This document shows, piece after piece, positions 12,071 to 24,351 of a DNA stretch of 64,000 nt. The stretch lies in NCBI GenBank assembly GCA_963693085.1, contig OY856412.1:1127053744-1127117743 (forward strand), written 5' to 3'. The position numbers were made by a program, and so were the translations under genes. Under the pieces are notes generated by a model. The model was not told where the DNA came from. It searched no databases and saw only the letters and a program-made list of their open reading frames with translations. This DNA is from Alisma plantago-aquatica. Its lineage: Eukaryota > Streptophyta > Magnoliopsida > Alismatales > Alismataceae. How positions within the stretch are numbered: position 1 is the stretch's first letter; each line of letters starts with the position of its first letter.

Positions 12071-15000
12071 AGTTCTACAATTGCAACGACCCATTTTTGG
12101 ATTAGTTATAATTAGGATTTACTTGGATAATTGCATGCATAATCAGATTGATCATGGTTTAAATCTTTATTAATGACGATAGTCTAATTTGTGATTCTTT
12201 AATTCTAATTGTAAATGCCAAATATGATTTTATTTCAAATAATTAGGATTTCAGAAATTGAAAACCCTAATAAGCCAAATTAGGGTTTTGGTAGCATATG
12301 AATACAAAATTTGATAAATATAGTGGTCTATTAAATGATTATTAGTATTTTATTTACAAATCCAATTTATTTGAAATTTTGATATGGTTTGTACAAATTA
12401 AATTAAATTTTCTTAAAAAACATTAGATTTTTTTAATATGACCTATTTGTCAGTCGAGTTACCCTAGGACAAATTCAGGCAACCACTTAGTCAGACTGAA
12501 ATATAGCAGTATGATATTTGAATTTTATCTTTTTATTGGTACATCCAATTGATATGAAATTTTAAATTAAGTTTTTAAATTTTATTCTAGATATAATTCA
12601 AATTTTCATAATTTTTATATGATGTTGTTATCTATAGAGGGGTGTTAGTCGAGTTTGTCCAGGATAAACTCAGTCAACCATGCATTCTGACTTAAATATA
12701 GAGTCTAGTATTTGATTTTTATTTATTTATTGGTTACTGTGTTTCATCTGAAACTTTTATTGAAGGTCCAAAATGTTGTTTCAGAAAATATACTAATTTT
12801 TCATAAATTTTGAAGGCTATTTGGCCTATTCAATAAATGATTTTTAGTAACAATTTATGATAGAAAATTTTGCTCAAATAAAAGAAAGTGTAAAGTTCGA
12901 TCAATCTACTATTGACCAAGCACCTTAATTGACCTATATGAGAAACCCAAAACCTAAGGACCTATCATATTTCATCACTCATTCTGTAGAAATGAAATCC
13001 TAGTGAGAGAGGGAGAGTTATTGTTTTACTATGGAAGAAGGTGGAGATGTTGACCTAGGACATTATCATCTGAGAAATGATGAAATTAAGTAAGTTTAGC
13101 TTCTTTGCATAGTCTTTCATGGTGAGTCTTCTCTCACATGTCAAGATTTTTTCCCTCTCTAATTTGATATGAAATTATATCAAATATCCCTCTTTTATCA
13201 CTCTTTCTCTCATATTCTCCATTTTTAGGGTTTTCGAATTGATAGGAGGAAGAAATGGATTCAATAGCTAGAACCTTGTTGGATTTCTAGAAATTCAGAG
13301 TTTGACCTATGTTTTTGAGGTGCTTGTAACCTTAGGTGAGTGTTTCTCTCCCTATTAATCTTTGTAATCATGTTGAAATCTTAGTTACATCCAACTAAAA
13401 TAATCTAGATCATTGCTAGTACTTGTATGCAATAATCAATTGGTATATTTTTGGGAAATAAAGGCTACTAATTTAGATCCTTTCTCAAAAATTTATTTTC
13501 ATAATTCCTGATATATTGATCCAATATATATGGAATGTCTTATTGATGATGACTATACCGATTTATACCAATTTTGCTTAAAATTCAGTAACATGCGACA
13601 TGCTTGGAAATTTCGTGGGCATGAATGTAATTATATTTGAACTCAATAACCATGAGTTTCTCAACTAAAATTTTGAATCCTTAATTGAATTGAATATATT
13701 ATGTACATGAGGATCAATATATTAGGGTTTGATATGGAGGAAATCCATGTCTAGGGTTAATCTTTAGGGATGGACTCAAAGGAGTAAATAAATCATTGTA
13801 TGCTTGTGAATGATTGGTTGATTGTGTGGTATGAATCTAGGGTTTCCATGTGTCTTGAATAAACTCAATGAACCTTCATAAACCTTGATGAGAATAATTA
13901 ATAATATGATTCTTATGATGTGTTGAAGTGATATGACTTCTTAAAAACCCTAGAAGTCTAGTATTAAGATGGGTACGAGTGATAAAGCTAGAACATGCAT
14001 ATAATGTTATAAATGTGATGAAATGCTAAAGTGTAGGTATTAGTACTTCAACTAAAGATGATGAGTATACTAATATGATTTAAGCCTAATGAATATATTT
14101 TAGTATGATTTACAAGATAATGATAAAATCATCACATGAATGTGGGTCCTTTTATATAAGCTACAAAACAATGAATGGAAAGGATGATTAGAGATTATGA
14201 TCTAAGATTGTAAAATATAACCCATTATTTTAAGTTAATGTGATTAGTATTATAAGAGACATTAGATGTTTGTAGATTACAACAATGACATTGGAAGTCA
14301 ATGAGATGGTACACTCAATTAATTATAAGAAAGGAGATGGACAAGAATGACCGAATGGTGATGACAAGTTAAAAAATGAAATTAATGAAATGTGTATGAT
14401 GAAGTAGGTAGACTATATATTTTAATTACATGTGTTTTGACCAAATTTAATGAAATAAATTAAAATAAGATTATGAAGGATATCAATGAAAGAAAAAATA
14501 TATTAAGTAAATTTAATATGATTTGTTCCTAGAGTAGTAGTGAATAGTAAATGAAAGAACTTAAAACTAATGAATATGAAATGAAGGGAAAATGATGAAA
14601 ATTGGAAGATGGGTCTAAGAATATAACCCTAACCCTAAAATAATGAGCTATAGGATGCTAATGAATACTGATCTTAAATAAGGGATTAAGGAATGCATAT
14701 GAATATAGTTAGATTCAATTACAAGATGTGGTTCAAGGATATCAACCAGTTTATTAGAATATGCTCTTGGATTGTAATTGCATGTTAGGATACTTGTATT
14801 TTGAGGATGATCTTCTCTATTAGATTTCAAATGAGATCACTTATGCATTGAATAGTAGCACTAACTGAAGAGTGGTAAATCGTAAGAGACAAGTGTTAAG
14901 TGTGTTATGCATGTTTATATTTGAGATATATTCATATCTATAGAAATTGGAGAGAATAAGTATTTTTGTTGCATGATAAGCCTGTTCTAAGCATGATGAA

Positions 15001-15284
15001 TGACATGAGATGTCTATATCTTATATTATTTCTAGTTCTAATGTCTCTATTAGTACTTAATGAAAATTTTGATATGAAATGAGCAAATAAGAAGTATGTT
15101 GTGATTGCGTTAGCATGCTTTGATCACTTATGAGAAACACTATTTCGGGTAAATGATGAATAATGAAATCACGTCTTAGGCTGAAGGCCCACTGATGATG
15201 ATTGTTATGATATGATGTGGAAATGGAAAGAATCATTTGTTTTCAAAAGTACATATTATTATGATTCTTCTTTTAGTCATTGTC
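12071..15284. other. AT-rich region without genes
   Basis: A long AT-rich stretch with telobox-like motifs (about 12265-12290, 13225-13240) and many in-frame stops. The only listed-length frame (minus, 14648-14830) looks random. It resembles the U3 and untranslated parts of plant LTR retrotransposons, but I find no paired ends. Confidence 0.35.
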
Positions 15285-17040
15285 TGTGACGTCCCCAGAT
15301 TTTCTAAAACTTAATCTAATGTGTGACATCCAAATTGAAACCCTCACCTCATCGAGAATCCCAATTTAAGAACCACACACTAGGCTAAGAAGAAGAAAAT
15401 CGAGGGAGTCAGAAGCAAAACAACAGTAGCACATGCACATGAACAATAAACAAACAACAACACATGTTCACCATTCAACATATAATTACATAATGAATTG
15501 TTACAACATTTGATATTACATATTGAACAACAAACTTATATATATAAAACCACTAAACAATAAGATCTTAAGACAATAGGTCCACCTGTACATCAGCTCA
15601 CCACACAACTCTCAACTATCCTGGTTCTTCAAGATCATATGTCCACAACCTAAACAAAAGATTACATGTGGTACATGTCAGCAAAATATTTAAGAATATT
15701 ATATTGAGTACACCTACATGTCTTTTATATGCCTCTCATCATATCTTGATAGTAAGATAAAACTAATACTTAGAAATAATAAACAAATATAAGAAAAGCA
15801 TATACTTTCTCAGAAGATGTTCATTAACAAACGAGAACACATATATTTTAAGCACATTTCCATCATATATCTCATACATCTGCCACCAAGGGCTTTGATG
15901 TTTTTAGGTATTATGATCTACTACCAAAGAGTTTTAGATCATATTATGTGTGATCTACTACCAAAGAGTTTGAGATCTAACACATGTGATCTACTACCAA
16001 AGAGTTTGAGATCACTTCAATGCACAATACTACCAAAGAGTTTAGTGCTATCATACGATGGATCATATATTTTATGTTTCATGTGTTCATAGACATAAGC
16101 ATAGAAAATCAAGCAACATATCATGCAAGAACAATCATTTCATCCAATATCATATGCCAAGTATTTTACTACACATATAACACATGTATATTGTATAATA
16201 AGCCAAGTAAGAGGTAATGTCGTACCTTGAAAAGAGACATCCTAATCACATATTTCTCATGTCATCTATATCTTTGGTCAGCCCTGATTAAGACAAGATC
16301 ATGTACTATCATCAGATTCTCATCATCATACATCTCATCTTAACCCTAAACGTGTTCATTAGGGTTTCCCTTATATCATTATGTTATATACATTATTACT
16401 TGTCTTATATTCATCCTTATGTGGGATTTATGTTACTGATGTTATGTTTCAGATTAGGATAAATAATCTGAATATCAGGTTCCATATCATTATTTATACA
16501 TATTAACCCTAAGTTACATGTATTACTCAAATTATGCTTTCATCACATGTATAATGGGTCATCTTCATATAACATGGATTTCGTGTATAAAACTAACCAC
16601 ATAATTAAAATTGGGATTCTATATACTGATATGATCTTACTCTATAATTTCTATCATTTATTGAGCGTGTATGTATTTATTGCATTTTATTTAGGGTTAT
16701 TAGCCCTAATTAGCCATATAAATCAAATTACATAATTTCGAGCATCAACATCATAATCATTGACCTTATATGGATTATAGACATGATTATAGATTTATTG
16801 ACATTTTCGTATAATTTTATACCACCGTTTGGTATTTATTATCCATTAAGCAAGCATTACATATCTTACATGATATCATTGAGATTTAAGTATAAAAAGG
16901 CTGATATGATGGTTTCATATTATTCTACACATTTTTCTGAGGATTTTAGTACGTTACTTGTATTTTTCTGATAATCGTGCTATTTACCATGAATTATACA
17001 GGATCTAGGCATTTTTGAGATATTTACCTTGTTCAACGAA
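15285..17040 (-). repeat. Possible end of a minus-strand gypsy LTR
   Basis: The sequence TGTGACGTCCCCAGATTTT at 15285 is the reverse complement of a typical plant gypsy LTR 3' end (GGGGACGTCACA). There is no primer-binding site to its left, so it would be a 3' or solo LTR. What follows, AT-rich with telobox motifs and a small tandem repeat and then a GC-rich patch, has the same layout as the LTR at 3283-6602. I could not find a convincing other end or a target duplication. Confidence 0.35.
15908..16060. repeat. Four-copy short tandem repeat
   Basis: Four units of roughly 40-50 bp share the core CTACTACCAAAGAGTTT, three followed by AGATC. The last unit is degenerate (ATACTACCAAAGAGTTTAG). Other LTRs in this window carry small direct repeats at a comparable position. 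Confidence 0.75.
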
Positions 17041-18080
17041 TTAGCAGCCGCCACGTGGCACTTGGGGGGGGGGCACAACTCACTTCTTCTATTCTCACGC
17101 TGATGCTGGCCGGTTTATTTCTGGCTTGGCTCCCTGGTTCAGTCGATTCAGCCTGTTCACGGATCAAAGAACCCGATCCAATTCTCCTCTGGCTCTTGCT
17201 TTCTCACGCGATCTGCAGTGTGACTCTGGAGCAGGGCCGCCGCCGCGATCCTCCCCTCCGGTGAGCGATCAACTGAGGCGAAGGGGTCCTCATCTGCTAC
17301 TAAGACCACAGACAACTTCAGCATCAACCACTGGATCTCCATGGCTAGTGTAGCTTCCAAGTTGGCCTCTGGAGATCCATGACCATGAGGTCACCAGAGA
17401 TGGCGGCCACCGCGACGTCAGGAAAGGGGAAAAACGTCCCCAGGCATGAAAATCGTCTGGAAATCTTCCCAAAAGAAACGTAGACCCTCCTTGAACTCGT
17501 CTCGGTCCTTGGTTAATGATGCGGAAGCCCTGCAGCCCTCCTCAGAGCTTCACCTTCTCCCTCAGCTAATCGGAGATCATTAGCCATGGAAGCTCAACGA
17601 CAGCCCCTAGGACCTGCCACCTTGGACTCCCTTGACTTCGAACCTTCTTTCCCCCTCTTATCTTCCTCTAATCTCCTCACTAACTCCATGTTCTACTCAT
17701 GGACACCACCTGTAGGTTGCAATGGAGAGTCGGTGGGTAAGGAGGGCTCTCTCTATCTACACCGAGAACCAATGGCCACGGCTAAGGGGCCAGGTTGCTC
17801 CTTAAGACGAGTCAAGACTAAATGTTCGGTCACCTCTTCTGTTCGATGCTCGTTTGGAGATCGTGGTGGCATGGGTACTTGCATGCCTCACTGCTCCATG
17901 ACTCCTCAAGATCCGGAGCTTGGAGATGATCTGACTGCCGTCGAATATGCATCCAACAGCTGTGACAGGTCACTCACGAGACCAGGTCCGCGGCTCACTC
18001 CTCCAGGCTGATAGCCACTGGATCAAGAAGACTAAAGGGCCAGGATTCGGCCACATATCCTGGATCAACTAAGGGGCGTG
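17041..18080 (+). other. GC-rich patch with a doubtful ORF at 17586-18011
   Basis: A roughly 1-kb GC-rich block within AT-rich DNA. It opens with a palindromic CCACGTGG (17051-17058 region) and a long G run. The longest plus frame is 141 codons (17586-18011), starting MEAQRQPLGPATLDSLDF and ending PRLTPPG. It is rich in Ser, Pro and Gly and matches no family I recognise. Several short frames overlap on both strands at 17055-17472, which is what GC-rich non-coding DNA gives. It may be the transcribed GC-rich part of an LTR or part of a non-LTR element's first ORF. I do not claim a gene. Confidence 0.2.
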
Positions 18081-19958
18081 GTACTGATACAAAATCACAA
18101 ACTTAGGTCTATGAATCATCAAATATGCACATTATTTCTCAAATTTCAAACCTTAATAACTTCCTCTAGGAACATCCAATTACCACCAAATTTTAACCAT
18201 AGCTTCCCTACCTCTTGATTTGCATTCACTCAAATTTGGTGACAAAAATCATCTATTTGATCATTCTATTAGGCTTAGTTTGGCCGACCACATTAGAAAT
18301 CCTAGAAAATGATATTGTAAATGACAGTTAGGATCACCATGTCGTGGTGGCTACAGTTCACGGAATGCGTTTCCGGAGATGAGATGGCCACATCTTGCGG
18401 GAGTCTCCAGTCACACCTATTTTGTGTGAATTTCAGATTACAAGCTGCCTTGACCCTCCCCGCTTCAGATAATGTTCGTCATACGCATCTATCCATTCCG
18501 CACAACAATTGTGGTAATCATCAATACCAATTTACTGCTAAAAATTCTAGTATTCGAGAAGTATCTACCCAAATGACCCCTTAAATTCCTCAAGAAGGCA
18601 TTAAATAGAGATATCTTAATCACGATGTCAACCTCACATCAACACACCTACTTTGTCAAAATCTTGGAACTCTTAATATAACTCAACCATATGATTTCAC
18701 TATGTCATTGGACATTTAGGATTCCAAAAGTCCACTCCATCACATTGTCTCTCTTAATAAGCCCAATCTTCTTTATGTCATTCTTGTTATGCAAAAACAT
18801 ACACATATGATACATGATGACCGAAGCTTCTTTAAGATGAGTAAAAAGGATTTATAACAAGTGGAATGATGACACATCTAGTTAGGCACCCTAAGCACAG
18901 TGAGTTCCCCTGAGTGCCACACTGGGGAAATGAAACAAATCTCCTTGTAGTAATCAGAGTATTATGAGAAGGATTTACGAAGTGTGGATCGAGACCTTAA
19001 AGGTCAAACCACTAGATTTAGGAGTGAGTCGTATGGAGTGGCCCTAAGTCCCTGGTGTGAAAGTCTATGTCCATGAGGAATAGACTATGATGAAATAAAA
19101 TCTATGAAACATGTGAAATTTGATGATATGTGATATGAAATGATGATATGTGATATATTATTTTGTTGGTTCCTTTCTCGTGTACCCAAGATGAGGATGT
19201 GAACCTCTTTAGGCAATCCTACATTCGGCTAGGGTCTATTGTTGATATCTTAGGGTGTTTGGCTAAACTCTAAGATAGTGACGGTGAGTTATTGACATGA
19301 GAATTAGGCGTGGAAACTTCTACTTGGTGAGGTACATTGAAATTGTAACTCTATATTTAGCTCAAGGGATTTATTGAAGACATCAGTTCTCTTGTCTCCA
19401 CTCCTGAGAACATGCCATGTATCTCCTTATTGAGGTATGTGGTCCAAAATAGATTATATGAACCGACCAACTCATCTGAATCTAGACTCGACATGGCCTA
19501 CCTCTCTCTCTCTCTTCCTATATTATGATATGTTTCATGCAATGAAGTGTGATGGTTTGTCGTCCAGAGAAAACTACTGCCGGAACTCTTGCTCCGGTAG
19601 CCACAATAACATGTATCTACTCACCTTGGTTTCAAAAGGGCTTCAATTCACCCTCCCTGAGTCCTCCTATACAATCCTGACTACTAAGAGGCCTCCAAGA
19701 TGAACCACAAATCCTCACCAAAGGGATCTCTGACTTCCTCACTGTCGTAGAGGACTTAGAAGGGGAGAAGACACTATTTTGCATCTTGCCTTCAGTTGAT
19801 GGCAAAGTCCTTATGAGATCTCTTGCATTAGTTGTGCCCTGTGAACAAGTCCCTCCCAAGGTTGTCCTTTGCACCAAGATCTCACGCTCATTATGGGTGT
19901 GAAACATCATCTAGGTAGGCTTAAACGTGTGACCCCCTTCTACTCTAGCAGTTTTGGA
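18081..19958. other. No gene seen; left flank of the CACTA element
   Basis: Short unconnected frames only. It includes a GATATGTGATATGAAAT microrepeat at about 19120-19160 and a CT run at about 19503-19520. A plus-strand frame of about 60 codons at about 19715-19900 is open but unrecognised. The last three bases (GGA, 19956-19958) are the left copy of the CACTA target duplication. Confidence 0.35.
19956..19958. other. Target-site duplication GGA, left copy
   Basis: GGA precedes the CACTA-type end at 19959 and again follows the TAGTG end at 59086 (59087-59089). CACTA transposons make 3-bp duplications. A chance match is 1 in 64. Confidence 0.55.
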
Positions 19959-20093
19959 CATTACAGTAAAAATGCCCATTAGTGGCCTTTTAGAAATACC
20001 ACTAAAAAAATAAATGCCACTAAACATGTTTAGTGACATTTGTTGACACTTTAAAAATGCCTCTAGTACCAATGCCACTAGAAAGATAGTGGC
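19959..20093 (+). repeat. CACTA left terminus with subterminal repeats (part 1)
   Basis: The end CATTACAG is a degenerate CACTATAG. Three to four copies of AATGCCACTA or its variants and TAGTGGC follow. The block is split by the gypsy insertion and resumes at 33200. Confidence 0.75.
20089..20093. other. Target-site duplication GTGGC, left copy
   Basis: GTGGC precedes the 5' LTR and is repeated at 33200-33204 right after the 3' LTR. Five base pairs is the expected size for Ty3/gypsy integration. Confidence 0.9.
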
Positions 20094-20627
20094 TGTAAGG
20101 ACCCTGACCTGCGTTTAGGGTTTACCCTGTTTGTTTTACTTAATCTTGGTGGTTTGATGCTTGCTAATCACCTTAAGTGGTGATTAGGGTTTTGTTGTGC
20201 TTTGTTGAGAGTTCGAGGGGCTACTTGCAAGTAACCCAAGTTTAGGGTTTTGTGTGCAAGTTGGTCATCTTGTGAGATGTTTCCCTCTTTGCTTCCTCTA
20301 GGGTTGAGATGAAGGGTTGGGCTTGTTGTTTGAGTTCTTTGGGCCTGAGTTGAGCTTGTTTGGGCCTTGAGGTGCCTTGGTTGGGCTTGCTTGAGCCTTG
20401 TGTCGGCCAGGACCTGCTTTGTGTCACCCAGCAGGCTGGTGTGTCGCCCAGCAGAGCTGCTGCCTGTGTCGCCCATGATGCTTGGTCTTGTGTAGTGGAC
20501 ACTTGATGCATGGCTTGGACAAGTGTCCCATTCCTTGCTAGTGTGTTGGCTTGAACCCTAGGACAAGTGTCCCTTGGGTGGATGACACTTAGCATGGTTG
20601 TACCTTGTTTTCTCCACCCTTTCCTTC

Positions 20628-20636
20628 TATATATAT
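20628..20636 (+). promoter_or_regulatory. LTR TATA box
   Basis: TATATATAT about 535 bp into the LTR, preceded by a pyrimidine-rich stretch. The same element is at 29600-29608 in the 3' LTR. It probably drives transcription of the genomic RNA. Confidence 0.5.
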
Positions 20637-20693
20637 GGTTCTTTCCCTTGCCTTAGCTTCCTTTACTCTTTTGGGTTTCTCCTCCACCTTGAG

Positions 20694-21700
20694 TGCACGA
20701 TATCCCTCTCCATCTAGCTTGTGTTGGCCGATACACTCCCTTGGAGTTGAAGTGGTGGCTGATACACCTTCCTGGAGAAGCCTGGTGGACAATATCTTTG
20801 GACCTTGGAGCTGTGTTGGACGATACCCTTGGAGCTGGAGTGCTTCTTCTTCCTTGGAGCTTAGAGGCGGGTTACATAACTTCTAACCCTAACTTCTTTA
20901 CCTTTTGTTCTTGTCCTTGTTCTTAAGTTAGTAGCTTAGACTTGTACCTTTCTTGAGTTTCCTTTGGTGGCCGATATACCCTTAGAGTTTAGGGTTTCTA
21001 GTGATCTAGGGTTTGGGTTCCCTTGAGTTGGAGGTTGATGGTGACCATGTGTTGGACGATATCCTCCTTAATGGACGACATGGTTCCCTTTGTCCTTGTG
21101 TTGGACGATAGGGTGCTCCCTTTGTTGGACGATATGTATACCTTGGTGGACGATATGATGTGTTTTTAGGGTTGGCCGATACCTTGCCCTTGTGTTGGGC
21201 GATAGGGTGAGCTAGGGTTATGGTGGCCGATATGGGGGGTGTTGGGCGATAGCTCTGACAGGCGTCAGCCTTATGTTGGACGATATGGACTCTCTTGTCT
21301 TGGACGACAGGCCTTGGTTTCTTGGCAGACGACAGGGCCCGGTTTGGATGAGTTGGTTGAGTTGCACGATATGCAAAGGTGGTGTTGGCCGATAGCCCTT
21401 TCGGGCGTTGCATCTTGTTGTATCGGCCGATAGGCCTGCGGCTATGACGCGCGACAGAGGTTTGGGGTTGTGACGGGTGTCACGCTCTTGGTTTGAGGTG
21501 AGTGTCGGTCGTTAGGCCTGGATAGATGTTGCACATTATCAGGAGTGTTTTCCTCTCTCCTTTCTTCTTTCTCTCCTTCTCTCTCCTAGCCATTGTGAGG
21601 TTGCTAGGTGGGTGTTAGCCTAGAATGACGGGCGATAGAAGTGGCTGTGACGGGCGTTGCCTGATTGAGTGTGACGCGCGATACTCTGTGACGCACGACA
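20694..21700 (+). repeat. Degenerate array of CGATA motifs in the LTR
   Basis: More than 20 scattered copies of a short motif of the form TTGG(A/C/G)CGATA or variants (GGACGACA, GGCCGATA, GGGCGATA, then GACGCGCGACA and GACGGGCGT towards the right end), spaced irregularly by about 15-60 bp. The array is repeated in the 3' LTR at about 29666-30680. It falls just downstream of the TATA box, so it would be transcribed. No function is known to me. Confidence 0.7.
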
Positions 21701-24232
21701 CTCCTTCTTGTGACGGTCTGTCGGGCTGGGCGTTGGGTGCAACGCAGCGTTGCTGCCTCCCCATGCCCTAGCCGTGTGAGCTAGTAGTGGTGAGGGATGT
21801 GAGCTATCTTAGGTGAGGGTATGAGTTCCTTTGGTAACGGTCACAAGTGTGATGGAAGTAGATGCTTATGCGCAACATGTGTTAATGGTGCTTTTGATAA
21901 CAATGATACCAATGATAATGTGGATAGCAAAGATGTTAATAGTTTTGATGATGGAAATCATGTAATGATGGTGATGCCATGTTAGTAGTAAAAGCAATAA
22001 TAACATTAATGTGGGTAATAATGTGGCTAAGTGACAGTTACATTAATAGTTTGTTTAATGACATAGCGATAAAGATACTAGTGGATGATGATGCTGATAA
22101 TAGTAATGATGGTAGCAAGAGTAGTAATGATATGCATAATGTAGGTCTTATGCTTAATTGTTAATGGCAATGATAAATGGTAGTTGCATTAATGGTTGCT
22201 TAATGATAAAGGTAATGATGATGATATAGGATGGTAACAGTAATGATATTGGTAATAATAGTGTATACTCAACATGTTCCTATATAAAGTGATTATCTTG
22301 ATTATTGTATGATCTTGAGATAAGAGTGGTCTTGACTATGGTTTGTTAAGGATGTGCTTAATACGCTTGATCACCAAATAGTGTAATAATGATAAGTAGA
22401 GTATCTCAAATGATAGTTCATGATAATGAGCATATTCCTTATGTTGAAACTATGGTTATTATGTACCCTAACCATGCAGGTAATGTGTAGCCATGAATGG
22501 ACTATGCGACATATATGACAAGTCACATTACCTGATAATTGTTCTATGAGATTATATATGTGATGTGTTGTCCCATGATGATGATGTGAGCCTTAGAAAG
22601 GCAGTGACAGTACATGATGAGGGATTGAGATCCCATGGTATGTGATGATCCTTGAGATGGATCTGGATGGTTGGCAAGAGGCCAAGTGGTAACATGTGAT
22701 GTGGGATCCTTGTGATGGATCATGTTGATGTGGTTTCAATAATAATATAATGTTCTTTACTTTCTGTTATATCTTGCATGTTATATAACTTGGTTGAATC
22801 CTGCAATCCATCTAAAAGATACTAATTAATCACAGTAAAATATATCATGTAGTTTGCCCTGGCCATAGATCCATCATCGTCAGGACTTGGTGATGGTGAA
22901 ATGGGTTCCCCTATGGGTTAACCCGGAGCGCATATTGTTGAATATGCGAGGTTACTCCTAGCCTAAAGTAAGGAGGTAAGAGTGTAACTTCGGTTACAGA
23001 CTCAGATACGTATATAGAGCATGGTGAACATGCCCATGGCTCAGGATATGTGATGTGAACAACATGAATGTGTTCATGGCTCAGAGCACAGTGATCAGGC
23101 CCGTGGCTCAATTGTACTAGCGCCAAAATCTGTACCAAGGCGGGCTAGAGTGAGGGTAGCCTATGGAGCTGACCCAGTGGCTTAGACCACTACAACATGT
23201 GACTAAGGTCATGCCTGTGTTGTGCTCGTGTACTGACCACGAGGTGGGAGGTCGTGGAGTCCGGCTCTTCCATTGACCTTGTATGGCACCAATCTTAGGC
23301 TTCGCAGCCAGAGGTTGGATTTGAATGGTACGATTCAAATCCTCGGGGCATAATAATACGTAATACAACCGTTTAGTATTTACTGCTTAAGTTAAACACG
23401 AAACATTGGTTGAGGCCTTATTTGTGTATTAAATTCTGGTATATCTGCAGGTACTTCTATATTCATCAGGTATGTGGTAATATGCCTTATCTTGATAATC
23501 AGGTTATGTGACATTGTATCTTATTCTGATAAACATGTTCTATTGAGAGATATTTGGTTATATGCATCTTGTACAACTGGTAAGCTTGTCGGTAAGAATA
23601 GCTTTGCTATATATATATAGATTGCTCTGGTTATACCTGTTGATAATTATCTGCTATTATAGTATCTCACTAAGGTTCTGTAGTTGCGGTGGGAAGTTAT
23701 GTTTCCCACTGGGACAATTGTTCAATTGTCTCACTCCGCTGGTTTTCAGGTGGTCGAGGTAGACGCGGTGGTGGTCGTGGTGTTGCGACTGAGCAGCTAG
23801 AAGAGCAGTAGAAGGTAAGCGATGGATAGGCTGCTGTTTTGGATGTTTTGTAGTAGAGTCTAGAGTCATCCCTGTACTCTCAGGTCCTTGGCAGTGTTTT
23901 GATGATGTTTCGCGATGAACAATCGATGATGTTTTGTATATCCGCTGTTGGCCGGATGTGGGCCTCTATGTATATGAACAGGTGGTGAACTCATGTGATG
24001 GATGGACAGCTGTTCCAGTAAGCTGTAATCACGTATCAGATCTCGTGTATGTATATATGACGTGTTTCTGTGTAGGATGAGGACTGGATAGTAATAGTTT
24101 CATAGTTTGTCAGTTTTCCGCAATCAGTTTTAATTAACCCGTATTTTCATAATCTGTGGTTATGGTGATTTCCGCACGTTTTCATGTAACACCTCGTTAT
24201 CTGTGTGATAATGGGATGTGTTGCCACAAGTT

Positions 24233-24244
24233 TGGTATCAGAGC
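24233..24244 (+). other. Primer-binding site (tRNA-Met type)
   Basis: TGGTATCAGAGC, starting four bases after the 5' LTR end at 24228. Complementary to the initiator tRNA-Met 3' end, as is usual for plant gypsy elements. Confidence 0.9.
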
Positions 24245-24351
24245 TTTAGGTTCGCTGAGTCTACAGGGATTTAGGACTAGGTTGAGTTGTTCTTATGAGT
24301 TTTCCAGGTTTTCTTACTATATCTTCTGCCCTCAGCGGAAGAAAAGTCAAG

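Larger units (their letters stand above)
20094..24228 (+). repeat. 5' LTR of the Tekay-type element (4135 bp)
   Basis: It runs from TGTAAGGACC to TTGCCACA. Landmarks are a TATA box at 20628-20636, an array of (G/C)(A/C)CGATA motifs at about 20694-21700, a TAATGATG-rich stretch at about 21880-22260, a block with repeated GTGGCTCA/ATGGCTCA near 23030-23110, and a TA microsatellite at about 23608-23620. Very long LTRs are typical of the Tekay/Del clade. Short frames inside it on both strands are not genes. Confidence 0.95.

Noticed and set aside
15285..19965. TGTGACGTCC at 15285 and GGACATTACA at 19956-19965 look like the two ends of one 4.7-kb LTR.
   Set aside because: The flanking five bases differ (TTGTC and GTAAA), and the right-hand motif overlaps the CACTA end at 19959, which aligns with the other CACTA termini. 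Probably coincidence.
20168..21413. Several overlapping frames of 90-140 codons on both strands of the LTR (repeated at 29139-30506).
   Set aside because: They occur on both strands in several frames, follow the repeat array and GC-rich composition, lack any known domain, and lie wholly inside an LTR.
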